64,000 bases of DNA. It comes from Parascedosporium putredinis. Its lineage: Eukaryota; Ascomycota; Sordariomycetes; Microascales; Microascaceae. The translations under genes were made by a program, and so were the position numbers. Below, one piece after another: positions 35,001-45,983 of this stretch. The stretch is taken from the NCBI GenBank assembly GCA_949357655.1, contig CASHTG010000020.1:372001-436000 (forward strand), written 5' to 3'. The notes below the pieces were generated by a model that worked only from the letters and a program-made list of their open reading frames with translations, was not told the DNA's origin and did not search any database. Within the stretch, counting starts at the first letter, position 1, and each line of letters begins with the position of its first letter.

Positions 35001-37082
35001 TTTTCGGCTATACGGAGGGATATCAAGACAGCATCTTATAACAACGTATGATGGGTTGACGGATCCGCAGCCAAGTGTTGACCCTGGATCTCTAGAGGAG
35101 TTGTTTAGACTCCTGCCGGCTGACCCCTCGAAACGGTACGAATTTCTCAACTTAGAGGTTCGGATCGAGCGTATTCATCGCGCTATCGAGGGTGCAATCA
35201 GAACCAAAGTACCAACTCAAACTGCGCTGGAGAATCTTCAGGGGACACATCGGCCCTTTAGATGTCCTAGGCCCTGGTGCGATGGCTTCTCCTCGGAGCA
35301 CGGGTTCGTAAATGCCAGCGCCCGTGACAAGCACAGACACCGGCATGAAAGGTCATTTCGGTGTGCCAAAGAGGATTGCTTTGGCGCGACCGTCGGATTC
35401 GAGACGGGCGTGAGTCTAGAGTCTCATAATAAAGTGCATCACGCCCCTCAGTCTCTTGACGATAGACCACGTTTTCGTCCGCTGAGCGAAGTTAACGATA
35501 CCACTTTCCGACGAGCTCTTAAGGCGGCCTGTGTGGGAAGTCATTACAACCGTGCGGTTACCCTCTTGACATCCGAAAGGCGGCATGTTGTTGGCCAAGT
35601 GGCATTCGCCTGCGGCTTGCTCGAAATTGCCGCCCGTAATGGGGACTACCCCATATTCAAACTTTTGTTCGATACTATGCGACCTATGAACATTTTCTCT
35701 AAGATGAGGATTTCATTATGGATGGAATTGACTGCAGCTGCAATTAAGGGCGACTGTTTCGATATCCCGAGCTTCCTCTTGCAGCAAGATGAAGCCAAGA
35801 TGGGTCGCTGTCTATTGCTAGCTATAAGGAAAGCTGTGTCTCTGCGTAACTATTCCACCCTTACGTTCCTTGTTGACATCACCGCCGGCGTCGAGGGAGT
35901 CATCAAGAAAGACGACGCTGATGAGATAAATAATGTTTTGGAGAAGGCCTGTTTCGCAGGAGACAAAGAATCTGTGTTGCATCTGCTTCGACATCCATTG
36001 GCGAGTGCGAACCATGAGGACTCCCCTATTCACCCCTCCGAGCAGCCATAATTGGTAAACATCATGAGATAGTGAACATCCTAATACGTTACGGAGCCAA
36101 CATCGATGGCTACTGGCCCGAGGTCCTTGCAGTTATCCTTGAAAGCGACGATTCTAGATTTCGATCCATCATGTCGGCTTCTATGAAGGAGAATATTATC
36201 GCAGGCCGTGGGTTCGGGAATATCTATTTCTTGGAGGGCTTGGATCAGGCGGTGGAAAAATTATGCCTTGATTTCAACTTTGCTCGTTTACTGCAAGAGG
36301 TTGAGCCCTTGGCCATGGCGGGCATATTGAGGCAAGTAGCCGAAAACTTAGATCAGAAAAGTTCTCTTCCTTTCCTTCAGGATGCCATCGTCGATGCGAG
36401 CCACGGCGCCTTGTTGTTGTGGTTCACAATCACGACTAACACCATATCCTGGGACAAAAGATCTATTGGGACAGTCCTACGATATGACGGCATTGACCCC
36501 AATACCCAACTGTCCTCGTTGAGTCCATGGCAGCTATGTGTGCTCAAAGCTATCGAATTAAAGCACCCACTGCCGAGCGACCTGGAAATAACCCCGGTCC
36601 AGTACATCCTGTATTTTTGCCTAGAACCTCTGCAACAGAGTAGGCCTCGGACGCTGTATGAGCTTCTTGATGACAAGAGGGTCGAAGTATCGACACTAGC
36701 CTCTGCTGAGAGAGGCCTCGTCCATGACCTACTTAGTCGGGGCAATTTTGAGCTTCTTCGCGAATTATTAAGCAGAGAATGCCGGATGGATGTAAATGAG
36801 CGGTGGAAGGATGGTATGACGTGCTTGGATGGTGCGGTCCACCTTGGTTATGGTGCAGTTATGTTTCTGCTTGATGTGTGTGATTGGTTTTCTTTGGAAG
36901 CCGTGGAGAAGGCTCTCGAGGTTACAGACATGATTGGCGATGACTTGGCCATGGAACCCATTCGCCAGGTGCTCGGGGACAGGCTTGACAAAGTATGGCA
37001 GCTTCGGAATCAGCTTATCGCCCAGATTCAGTACACAGAGTGGCCGGAGCTGATAGGAGAGAGCGAGCCTGGTGAACATTAG
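32046..37082 (+). CDS. NLR-like STAND protein: DUF7708-like N-terminus, NACHT NTPase, two C2H2 fingers, ankyrin region
   Basis: Fungal NLR-like proteins are signal-transducing NTPases linked to non-self recognition and regulated cell death. Exons are 32046-32305, 32425-32448, 32551-32749, about 32896-33361, 33476-34069, 34170-34566 and 34702-37082. In order: an alpha-helical N-terminus ending FIWGPIKLILG, as in DUF7708 proteins (family name from memory); a coiled linker with a 47-bp tandem duplication; Walker A PGAGKS near residue 317, split by an intron; Walker B SYLLIDGLDEC near 414; a winged-helix-like region to VHESARGFLSRRKL; two zinc fingers (CPRPWC... and CAKEDC...HNKVHH, about 830-890); then ankyrin-type segments including EIVNILIRYGANIDG. 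Five one-base losses are inferred (32091, 33041, 33088, about 35038, about 36029). Correction gives 1441 residues and no internal stop. The ligand is unknown. The alternative, three separate broken genes, is less likely because the frames join at conserved motifs. Confidence 0.85.
32997..33090 (+). repeat. Tandem duplication, two 47-bp units, in the NLR-like gene
   Basis: Units 32997-33043 and 33044-33090 differ at only a few bases and each ends in a GAAAAATA run. Forty-seven is not a multiple of three, so as written each copy shifts the frame. With one A restored per copy (48 bp) both encode a 16-residue helical repeat of the type KTLATAKALMEMGEKI. Confidence 0.9.
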
Positions 37083-37637
37083 ATTAGCGAGGAGTGCGGG
37101 ATTGAGGTGAAGAAGGCGTGAGTAAATAGAGGGTTGATTAATGTAGCTCGGTGGTGGTCTCGCAGCCTACCTCCCCGACATCAATGAATACATGTATTGA
37201 GACAAGAATCCAAAGCCTGGGAGCAGTGCGTCGATGTGATCGATAGTAGGGGCTAGTGTACAGAGTGGATAGAGGACTAGAGCGCGCCCCGGGATCTTTC
37301 TTCTTCGCTACTTTTAACTTGCTCTAACTTTTCAACGCATCCTGACAGTTCTCGAGGAAAAACGTCCAGCGGCATTCCGGCGTGTTAGTTGTCTCGCCAT
37401 TCACCTGGTGCCTACGAGGATAGGGTGGTCGTCAAGCCTGAGAGCGCTTATAAGGTTTAGCCGAGGACCTGCCGCCCAAGTCTCCACCCTAGTTTTCCCC
37501 AAAGTGCATTTTACGACGATCAATTGATGATGTTGCTTCGCAGGAGAAATGCGCCCATTTCCCCATCCTAGCCAAAAGAAGGCCTCATTTCAACGTAGAC
37601 TCCCAAACACCTCGCCTGTTCTTCCTCGTATGAAAAA
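37083..37637. other. Intergenic, between NLR-like and TACO1-like genes
   Basis: This 555-base gap between two plus-strand genes carries the 3' end of the NLR-like gene and the promoter of the TACO1-like gene. I recognise no element. Confidence 0.45.
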
Positions 37638-38843
37638 ATGGCCCCGCTCCACCTTTCCGTGGTGCGGTGCCGGCCCTGGGCCCTCCTCGGCCAAGCCCTC
37701 CCATCGAGCACGGCGGCGACACTGTCCTCCCGAAGCTTTACGGCCTCGGCGCGCCTCGGCGCCGGGCACAACAAATGGTCCAAGATCCGCCACGAAAAGG
37801 GCGCCGCGGACCGCAAGCGCAGCGTGCAGAACATTGCCTTCGCCAAGGCCATCGCGGATGCTTCTAGAAGTAAGAATTCTTTTTCCTTGTCAACACTCCA
37901 CTCGGCACCCTTCACCTCCCACGCGAGCATAGGTTACCCTTTGTCCTCCCTTTCTCCCTTTGTCACTGTCTAGCTACCCCCTTTCATCTTCCTTTTATGC
38001 TGTCCCGGCCATGCACATGCACCATGTTCCCATCCCACACCTGATTCTTGTCAAAAGATGCACCCCCCTTTGCACTCCCGCATGACCCAAACCATAGCAG
38101 CACTGACAAACTCGCCCTGCGGGCCCCTCCACCCCAACAGAAGGAGGCCCCAAATACAAAGACGGCAACCCCGCCCTCGCCGCCGCCGTCGCCGCCGCCA
38201 AGGCCGCCAACGTAACCTCGGCCTTCATCGAGCGCGCCATCGCCCGCGGCCAAGCCCGCTCCCAATCCGGCGCCGCCCTGGAAAAGTCACCGTCGAGGCC
38301 GTGCTCCCCGGCAGCGTCGCGCTCGTGCTGGACGTGGAGACGGACAGCCGGCTCCGGAGCCTGCAGGACCTCAACTCGCTGGTGCGCAAGAACGGGGCAA
38401 GCCCGGCTCGACGCTCTTCTACTTTGAGCACCGCGGCCGCGTGGTGCTGGAGCTCGACGACGCCGCGGGCGCGGGCGGCGCCAAGACGTGCGCCGAGTGG
38501 GAGGAGGAGGTCATGGCCGCCGTGCTGGGCGAGGAGGGCGTGCTCGACGTCGACGTCGAGGGCCGCGAGGCGACGGTCTGGACCGAGGCCGCGGCCACGG
38601 GCGCCGTCGTGGCCGTTGCCAAGGAGGCCTTGGGCGTGGAGCCACGGAGCGTGGATCTCGTGTGGCGGCCCAAGGAGGATCTCAAGGTCGCGGTCGATAG
38701 CAAGGTGACGGGGAGGAGCTTGCCAAGTTTTTGAGGCGCTCGATGACTTTTCCGAGGTGACGGCCTCGTATATCAATGCGGAAAAGGGCGATATCCCTGA
38801 GGAGCTGTGGGCTAGGATTCAAGACAACTTGATCCTGCCGTAG
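37638..38843 (+). CDS. TACO1: YebC/TACO1 family mitochondrial translation factor
   Basis: TACO1 activates synthesis of cytochrome c oxidase subunit 1 in mammalian mitochondria; the yeast relative is Dpc29. The signature GAGHNKWSKIRHEKGAADRKRS follows a Ser/Arg-rich leader of about 40 residues that looks like a mitochondrial presequence. Exon 1 is 37638-37869 and exon 2 is 38141-38843; the splice rebuilds DASRKGGPKYKDGNPALAAA. Four one-base losses are inferred: near 38293, 38392 (GGGG), 38713 (GGGG) and 38732. Correction gives 312 residues ending EELWARIQDNLILP. The gene is very GC-rich in its second half. It is convergent with PET100, another cytochrome oxidase factor. The family is certain; the specific target mRNA is inferred. 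Confidence 0.93.
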
Positions 38844-39475
38844 AAACTGGGCATAGCTTGGACTCTTCCCTTTCCTCTATCCCCCTCCCCGGCACCCGGA
38901 TGTGTATATGATCATTGTACAATAAGCTTAGATTCTTTTTCTTTTTTGTTGCCTTTTGGTTTATTGTTAGGCGTGTTTGCCCCTGTGGGGTTCTGCTTCT
39001 AGACCGGGCTCCATGCTAGAGAAATGATGGCATGTCTTTCCCCTATGTATACATATTCACATGACATTTATTGTACAAGCAAAGCTAAACCCCGCGGGTC
39101 CGCCGCGTGAAGAGAGGAGAATGTTCCAGCGTGACGCAGAATCAAAATGAAGATGTCCACCTAGACCCGAGCCTGGTCGTGGCCATCCTTCTCTTTCCCT
39201 CCCCATCATATTCGTACACTGCCACCTGCCGATGCTCCATCCTCGCGCAGCCCAGAGTTCTCCCAAGATCGCCAGCGTCCGGCACGTGATTGTCCCGTTT
39301 GTTCCTAGGCCCCATTTCTCAAGAGTGGTCTAGCACGTCAAAGACCGCTCGTTGCTTATCGAAAGCGTCGTTTCGCCGCTGAACCGGTAAGGAGGGATCC
39401 CCAGAGGGCGCAAGGCGGAACCGACCCAGCGGCATGAGGGTGAAGAGGCCCATTATTCTTGTTCTTTCCGCCCGT
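38844..39475. other. Intergenic, shared 3' region of convergent TACO1-like and PET100 genes
   Basis: Two stop codons face each other across 632 bases. T-rich sequence and a GTACAATAAG at about 38917-38928 suit a 3' end of the plus-strand gene. No gene is seen. Confidence 0.5.
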
Positions 39476-39940
39476 CTATTCCTGCGTCGTGGACGCGCCG
39501 CCCTCCGGCCTCGACGCCTCCTGCATCGCCCTCCTCTCCATCAATACCCGCTGCCGCGCGACAATCTTTTCGTACTCGGCCTTGATCTCCTCCTTGGAGT
39601 GCGGCACCTTGTTCGTCTCCTCGGGCTTGGGCCAGAAGCCCTCTACTGCGAATCGGCTGTCGAGGTTCGTGCCAAAGTGGTACATGATGCCGATGGGGAA
39701 GAGCAGGTACATCCCGAACTGTGACGCTGTAGTGTGAGCGAGGGTCCGATGTCAAGTGGCTTTGGGGCCCGGGCAGTTTTTTATGTTTCCTTTCCCCTTC
39801 CCTGTCTTTCCCTTTCCCCGGCCCTTCCGCCACGTTCACGGCGATGAACCGGGCAAAACAAGGGGTGCTGCGAGGGCTATAGGCTGGGAGGTGGAGTGGT
39901 GGGAACGTACCTTGAAAACTTCGAGGTTAAGTCCGCCCAT
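39476..39940 (-). CDS. PET100: PET100, cytochrome c oxidase assembly factor
   Basis: Pet100 is a small inner-mitochondrial-membrane protein needed to assemble complex IV. Exon 1 (39940-39911) is just 30 bases and encodes MGGLNLEVFK; exon 2 (39718-39476) continues FGMYLLFPIGIMYHFGTNLD, so the splice recreates the family's conserved N-terminus. Residues about 11-24 form the single membrane segment, followed by FAVEGFWPKPEETNKVP and a charged helix. Total length is 90 residues, in the usual range. It is the only conserved gene here with no frame change, apart from the RRM-like gene, as might be expected from its small size. The first exon is far too short to be found as an open frame. Confidence 0.95.
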
Positions 39941-42188
39941 TGTGCCGTTTTCCTCAGTGGTACAAGATATGTAGTTCAATTGAGTCGCATGCGAAAACTA
40001 TGGATGTGTCTATCTCGGGTATCGTCGTCCGCGCGCGCGTGAATCTTGCTGCTTCAACAGAGAGTTGCTCGTCGTGGTCTTTGTTCGCTCGTTCGTTTGT
40101 GGCCGTCGATTTCCGCGTGCTCTGTTTCTTCGTCAGGCCAGAAAATAATTGCGGCTCAGCCGATGTTGATTGCGCTGGTGGAGAAAAAAGAGAAAAGAAA
40201 GTGACCAACCAGCGCTCAGGAAAACCGTACGTTTCTAATCCACTCGGCTCAGTCCCGTCCCGCCTGCCACTTGACAACTGGACAATTCACCCACTAAGAA
40301 TTGACCAGAATGGATCAATAGCAGAATCGTACAAAGAAACCAACATTGAAGACTGCGACAAGGCAACTTCTACTGAGGCCTAGGCCCAGCCATCACCAAA
40401 CGGTGAGGCGGCCCTTCAACATGTGGCGCACCTGCTGTTCCACCACACATACATAGTAGCACAAGCCACTGAAAGGAACCCATGAATAATACTGTGAATG
40501 CATCCCGAATCAAAAACCTTGGACCTCAATCGTACCTCAGTCCTCAAACTCCATAGTCCCCCACCCTCAACGGCACTGCACCGCACGCTGGCTGCATCGC
40601 CGGCTGCACCCTGCCCCAGAATTTCTATCACATTTCAAACCCCGAAGCAAACAAAGACTCGGGAACTGATATCACCTCTCACCTCTTCTCAACCCACCCC
40701 CATCCGTCCCTCTTGGTTTTTACCCCTTTTCTATCTGCTCCGAGTTTTGTTTCTATTCCCCGTTACGCTTTTCACGCCCCCCTCCCCTCCCTTCCTCTGC
40801 TGCGGGCGCCAGACAAAAACCAAACCCAAGGAACAAGCTTCCCAGATTCCCGGGAATAATTAAGCCGCACAACTTGACAAGATCCCAAATAGAGGAGGGC
40901 CACTGATCCGGGGATTTTTCATAACCAAAAATCGGGTTTTGCGGGGGAAGGGTGCCCTCCGTGGACGCACGCATATTTCATACCGAAACAGAAGAAAAAA
41001 GTTATCGGGATGATGCGCAGCTCTCCCGCAGGTCGGCTTCTTCCGAGTCTCCGGGGAAGCGATGTTTCTTCCCCCTTTCTCCCTCCCTTTGAGCGCCGGC
41101 GCGGATCATCTATCCACCACTGCATAGCTCCTCCCATTTGCCCCTCTCGCATCGTATAAAATCTCTCACCTCAACAATAATAAGAACAGTGTAATAGCAA
41201 TAAAACCGCCCCGGTAAACGACCGGTCACAAGAACCATTTTAGGCAATATCATCACCCGCAACAGACAGGTGACGAGACCCGCTGAGCTCGGGCTCCCGG
41301 ACGATCACTGCGGACAGGTTGGGCATCGAAGAAAAGAAAAGAAAAGCTGGGTTGGGTCGATAGTGTGTTCCGTGACCTTGTAGATTGTTGCCGATCTCAA
41401 TAGAGAGGCCGGAGCTGCCGACCCCAAGTAAAGGAAAGGAGGGAAATTCACAACTAACCCGGCAAGAAAAAGGAAGAAGAAAAAAAAAAACAAAGAACAA
41501 AGGGATTCGGCGTCATCACACATATAGCCCTCCCAAGTTATCATTCCTTCCACGAACCATGACGAAGCTTCTCGCAGGGGTTGCCTAGCCTTGCCAGCCC
41601 CCAGCACGGAGGCAGCAGCCTGATGCGCTTCGCCAAAGTTGCCGCCCAACACGATGGTGCACTTGTTTCTATTAAATCCCCAGGTGATCGTCGTCCTATA
41701 TCGCACGACGTATAAGGGGTCGGGCCAAAGCGAACGTTCCCAAAGAGGAAGGCCCCCTCCCCAAAACGAGGCAGCCGAAGGAACCGTGACCCCAAATATC
41801 TGTTTGCCTCACTTTACGCTCTCTCGTCGAACTCGGCAGATGAAATCTTCGGACGAAAGGCGTATATTTCCGGCTTCCTCTGCTGCACGCGGAGCATGCT
41901 GCAGGCCATATACGTCACCTCAGAGGGGCCCGGTGGGGGAGAGGCTTAATGGAAGCGCGGAGAGGATCACGGATGATGCATTCGTTGCCCTTGATGGGAT
42001 ACATGTGCATTTCTTGCTCTACAGTCATGGACTGACTCGAGAGATTCCAAAAGTGCATATAGAGAGACTAGAAGGAATATTACCTCCATTGAACAACGTG
42101 ATCATGAGCGGAAAGCAAGGGCGGTGCGCAGGCGCCAAAGACAGAGAACCCTGAATTCCAACTCACAGATACACATAAACAAATGTAG

Positions 42189-42210
42189 ACACACACACAC
42201 ACACACACAC
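42189..42210. repeat. (AC)11 microsatellite
   Basis: Eleven perfect AC units. Confidence 0.95.
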
Positions 42211-42489
42211 ATGAGCAAGAGGTATTAGAGTGAAAATGAGAATCCAGGGAGGAAAAAAGAGACTCCTCCCAAACCCGTTATTCTGACCATTGTGTATGTA
42301 GTAAAGTAATCAATGATATGCCCTCCCTCCGTTTCCACCATCTTTAAGCCCGGTTCTTTGTTCCGGATGACAATACCGTAAAAATATGAGGATAGTCGAA
42401 AAAAAAAGTATACGCAAGGGTGAAGAGGAAAAAGAAAAACAAGAAGAAGGGGAAAAAAAAAAGGAATGGAAGTTGGAACACAGCTGAAT

Positions 42490-42504
42490 AAAAAAAAAAA
42501 AAAA
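42490..42504. repeat. Poly-A run of 15
   Basis: Fifteen consecutive A's on the plus strand. Given the homopolymer errors elsewhere, the true length is uncertain. Confidence 0.85.
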
Positions 42505-43071
42505 GGGGAATGAGATTTATTTATATAATAAAAGCAAGAAAAGAAATGATGAGAGAATCCCTCCCTCTTCGAAAATATGCGCCGATGACCAAACCCGTCC
42601 CCATCCCTTGCGTCGGGGGCAAGAGCGGGGAGGAGACACGAGAAGAAGGGAGAATATGGATCGTAGAGTTAGGTAGTTAGGTGGTAAAAGGTCGAATCAA
42701 GAGATGAAGAAGAAAATCAAGAATGATGGAGCGCAACACTTCCCTGCCTTTCGCCCAGTGATGGGCCCGGTTTAGATGGCCTTATGCGTCGAGTGAAAAA
42801 GTAAAAGAAAAAAATAAGGAAAAAGGAAAGGAAAGGGACAGCAAGCCGGATATGATACCGAGCGCGACCACTCCCTGCTAACAAGAACCCGAACCCGCAA
42901 AGCACACCAGAAGAAATATGAGGCATGTGCGGGGTGAAATATAGAGTAAAACAAAAGAGAAGTAGATGCGTGTGTTGAAAACAAGAAATCTCTTTTGAAC
43001 GGGGGCCCATGGTCCGTTCAGCTGCGAGGCGAGGCGAGGCCACATGCGAAAAGGGAGGGGGCCATTATTGA

Positions 43072-45742
43072 TTATTTCGATGTGACCGGACTGTTGTCCC
43101 TCTCTCCAAGACCCATCGCTTCCTCCATCAACATCCTCTCCGTCAGGCTTCTGGGCGTTCCCGAAAAGACGCCCGCCGTCGTGAGGCTAGCTCGGAAGCT
43201 GCTCAGGTCGCCGTCGTCCATGCCGCTGCGGCCATCTAGTCCACCGACAAACGTGTTGAAGTCGCCCAAGGCCGCTGCTCGCTCATGTACCTCGGGGTCG
43301 ATCACGACAGGCATCGTGATGGAGCGGCCCATATATGACCCGACGGTGGGCGTCTGGAACTTGGGTGCCGCTGGCGCTGGAGCTGATGCCGCCGCTCGCG
43401 CAGGGGCGAGTATGTTGACAGCGGGTGATGTTGAATAAAGATTGAGTGGGCCGGGGTGCTGCTGCAAGGAGCTCTCCTCGACTTCCGACTCAGACTCCTC
43501 CTCGGGTGCCGGAGGTTGCGCGGGAGCGGTAGCCTTCACCATGCCCTCGGATATTTCGAAATCGAACACGTCTCCCCGTCAGCATCGGTGTGCGTCCGCT
43601 CGGGAGCCTTCGTTTTCGCCGGCAAAGGTTGAGTAATCACAGTATCCTCCGCGCTTTGTGAGCGGCTAGGCTTCGGCTTCGACGATTCCGCCCCCGCCAA
43701 AGTATTCCCGCCAGTACCGGATCCCGACGAGGGTGCTGGGTGAGTCTTGGACCGCGGGGCCGGCGGGGTCTCTTGGCCGGGGCGCCCTCGACCTTCCCAT
43801 GGACAAAAAGTCGTCGTCCGAGGAGCTGTCGTCGTCGGCGTCATCCTCCTGCCCGTCCTGTTCTTCCTCGTCCACTTCTTCCTGCCGATCTAATTGCTGC
43901 GCCGGTGCCCCCAACAACATGCGCACGCGATCAGGCCCTCGCTTTGCCCTCTCAGCGTCCCTCAACGAGGTGAGGGAATTCTTGGCCTTGGTTAGCGCTA
44001 CTGGCGGTATTATTACGTCGCCCTCGTCCGCTTCCGGGTCGGGGTCCTGCGTAACGGGTATCCAGACGGTGCTCGAATCGAGCGGTAATTTCGAGAGCAT
44101 CCTCAGGGCCTGGGACGATGTCACCTTTTAGGCCGGGGCCCTTCGTTCTCTTCCAGATCCGACAGGCCGAGAATCACGGCCGCACTCAATGTCGCCGTCG
44201 AGTGATCGGGGTCCTCCCTTAGCACGGGGATCGTGTATAAATTACTCGTGCCGGGCTGCTGCCTGACATCCTGGAGACTAGTTGAGGGGGACGAGGTGGG
44301 TAAGACCTGGTTACCTCCAACATCGAAACGCACCCGCCGGGGCTCTGGGGCTTTGACGAGCTGGAAGAGCGGCGCAGGGCGCTCCGCCGAGATTTGGAGT
44401 CGCTCTTATCCGAGAGAACCGAAGAGGTCGACACGTCGTCCGTGGCACGGCGGGTGGTGGAAGGTCTCGTGGGCAAGTGAATCGAGGCTGGCGAGCTCGA
44501 CGCAGCGCTGAGGATCTCTGCATCAATAGCTGCAGACGTGGGGAGAGAGGCGAGGAGAGTTGGGGAGAAGTTGGCGAGGTCGAGGAGGCTGTGGTGGCCG
44601 CGGCACCGGCGGAAGCTGCTGCGGCGACGTCCATTGTCGGAAGGTTTGTGATTCTGGAAGGGGGTTGTTTAGTGGAGGACCTCGACGACCTCGGGGGTGT
44701 GGGTGGTGATCGAAGGCGGTCGATGGAACCGTCGACAAGGGGAGGTAAGTAGGGGTGAAAACCCCGCGAAGCTCGGCTTCTCGGTCGTCTGGCGAATCGG
44801 ACATGGAATCAGTGGCGCCGACAGACTGAGAGGGTGGAGGAAGGGCTGTCGATGAGGGTGGAAGAGAGGGTGGCGTCGAGGAGCGAGGGAACCGGGAGGT
44901 GGGAGGCGAGCCCTCGTGATCGGCAGAAGGGGATGCGGCAGCAACAGGAGCAGCGGCGGCGCTGGCCGTCGTAGCAATGGAGTTGGTGGAGTCAAAGGTG
45001 CTATTATTACTGGTTGTGGAGTGGGAAGTGGGAGTGGTGGGGACTGAGCACGAGGCAGGAGCGGCAGGAACAGGGGGTAATCGCCAGGAGTAGCAGGCGT
45101 CGCTATGCTTGGTGACTCAGCTCGGTCGAGGCCGGTTGGGGTTGGGGTTGGGGTTATTCTGGTTGTGGTCGCTGAAGTGGGACCAGGGGCGGTCGGCGTT
45201 GGCGCTGGCCGCTGCTGTGTGGGACTGGAATTTGGGTTCGGTGCCCGTGCTGAGGCTGGTGCTGGTGCTGGTGCTGGTGCCGGTGCTGGCGTTGATGCTG
45301 GCGCTGATGCCTGCGCTGGGGCTGTGGCCAGAGGCCCTGTCGCGGTTGCAGTTGCAGTCTCCATGGGCGCTGCAGCCTGAGCAGTTCTTGGCTTCAACGA
45401 CTTCAAGTGGATGTCGGGGTTGGCTAAGGCACCTAGGGGGCCTGGGGCCTGAAATGTCAGCGCTGGCGAGCCAGTAACCAGTGCCGCCGTGCCGAAAATG
45501 GGCGCCTCTAGGTCTGCGGCGGATCCGGTTATTAGTGCAGGGCTGATGGCCGGGTATGAGCCAAGGCAGTGGGCGAGGGCGTCCTGGACGCGAGCAGACA
45601 GGCTGGGATCGAGATCGGAGAGAAGCTGGCGCGAATGTCGCAAGAATCCGTCGGCGAGGTCCTGGCGGTAAGTAGTCACTTTGTGGTCCAGCTCTGCCAA
45701 CTGTGCTTGAAGTTCGGAGATCAGCCTCGTGGCGTCATCCAT
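43072..45742 (-). CDS. Ser/Ala/Pro-rich protein with coiled-coil N-terminus and RVxF motif, function unknown
   Basis: I do not recognise a characterised family, though blocks look conserved among filamentous fungi. The N-terminus (MDDATRLISELQAQLAELDHK) is a short coiled coil. A long low-complexity Ala/Pro/Thr region follows, then VRFDVGGNQVLPTSSP, SAAVILGLSDLEE, SSQALRMLSKLPLDSSTVW, an Asp/Glu/Ser-rich acidic stretch, and a C-terminal block SFRASLTTAGVFSG with PRSLTERMLMEEAMGLG. Eight frame changes (about 45075, 44745, 44540, 44345, 44125, 43800, 43760, 43578) all fit one lost base each, many in C or G runs; corrected length is 892 residues with no intron. The sequence RRVRF matches the RVxF docking motif for protein phosphatase 1. 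The order of frames between 44745 and 44540 and between 43800 and 43760 is least certain. Confidence 0.72.
45134..45155. repeat. TTGGGG-type repeat within coding sequence
   Basis: Three runs of GGGG separated by TT, flanked by a GG run. On the coding (minus) strand it reads as a Thr-Pro repeat. It is G-quadruplex-prone but not telomeric. Confidence 0.85.
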
Positions 45743-45962
45743 CGCTATTTTAACCGTGTCGGATTACAGCCAGGGTGGAGCGGAGTGGACAAAGAGGCGA
45801 ACAGAGTTTGATCGGTATGCGCATGGCGCATGGGAGTCTCTTTTTTTTTCGTCGAGCACACGAGCACACTTACTCTCACGCACCCACTCACACGCGCACA
45901 CACTCGCACTGCGCCCACCCACTCTGGCTCTGGCAGGCTGTCTGTGCCTCTCTTTCCTCGCA

Positions 45963-45983
45963 CTCTCTCTCTCTCTCTCTCTC
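45963..45983. repeat. (CT)n microsatellite upstream of the 892-residue gene
   Basis: About ten CT units, some 220 bases upstream of the start codon at 45742. On the coding strand it is a GA repeat. Confidence 0.9.

Larger units (their letters stand above)
39941..43071. other. Gene-free stretch, microsatellite- and purine-rich
   Basis: This 3.1-kb region lies between the PET100 start and the stop of the next minus-strand gene. A 171-codon frame at 41639-42154 has no family resemblance and mixed composition, so I do not call it. From about 42180 to 42990 the plus strand is very purine- and A-rich, with an (AC)11 repeat and a run of 15 A's; this is probably the 3' flank of the gene ending at 43072. 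Confidence 0.45.

Noticed and set aside
35042..37082. Two independent downstream genes after the NACHT part
   Set aside because: The frames join with one-base corrections at conserved zinc-finger and ankyrin segments, and the total length becomes divisible by three.
41639..42154. 171-codon plus-strand open frame
   Set aside because: No motif, no plausible neighbours, and composition like the flanking non-coding DNA.
45134..45155. TTGGGG repeat as interstitial telomere sequence
   Set aside because: Filamentous ascomycetes normally use TTAGGG, and this repeat lies in frame inside a coding Thr/Pro region.
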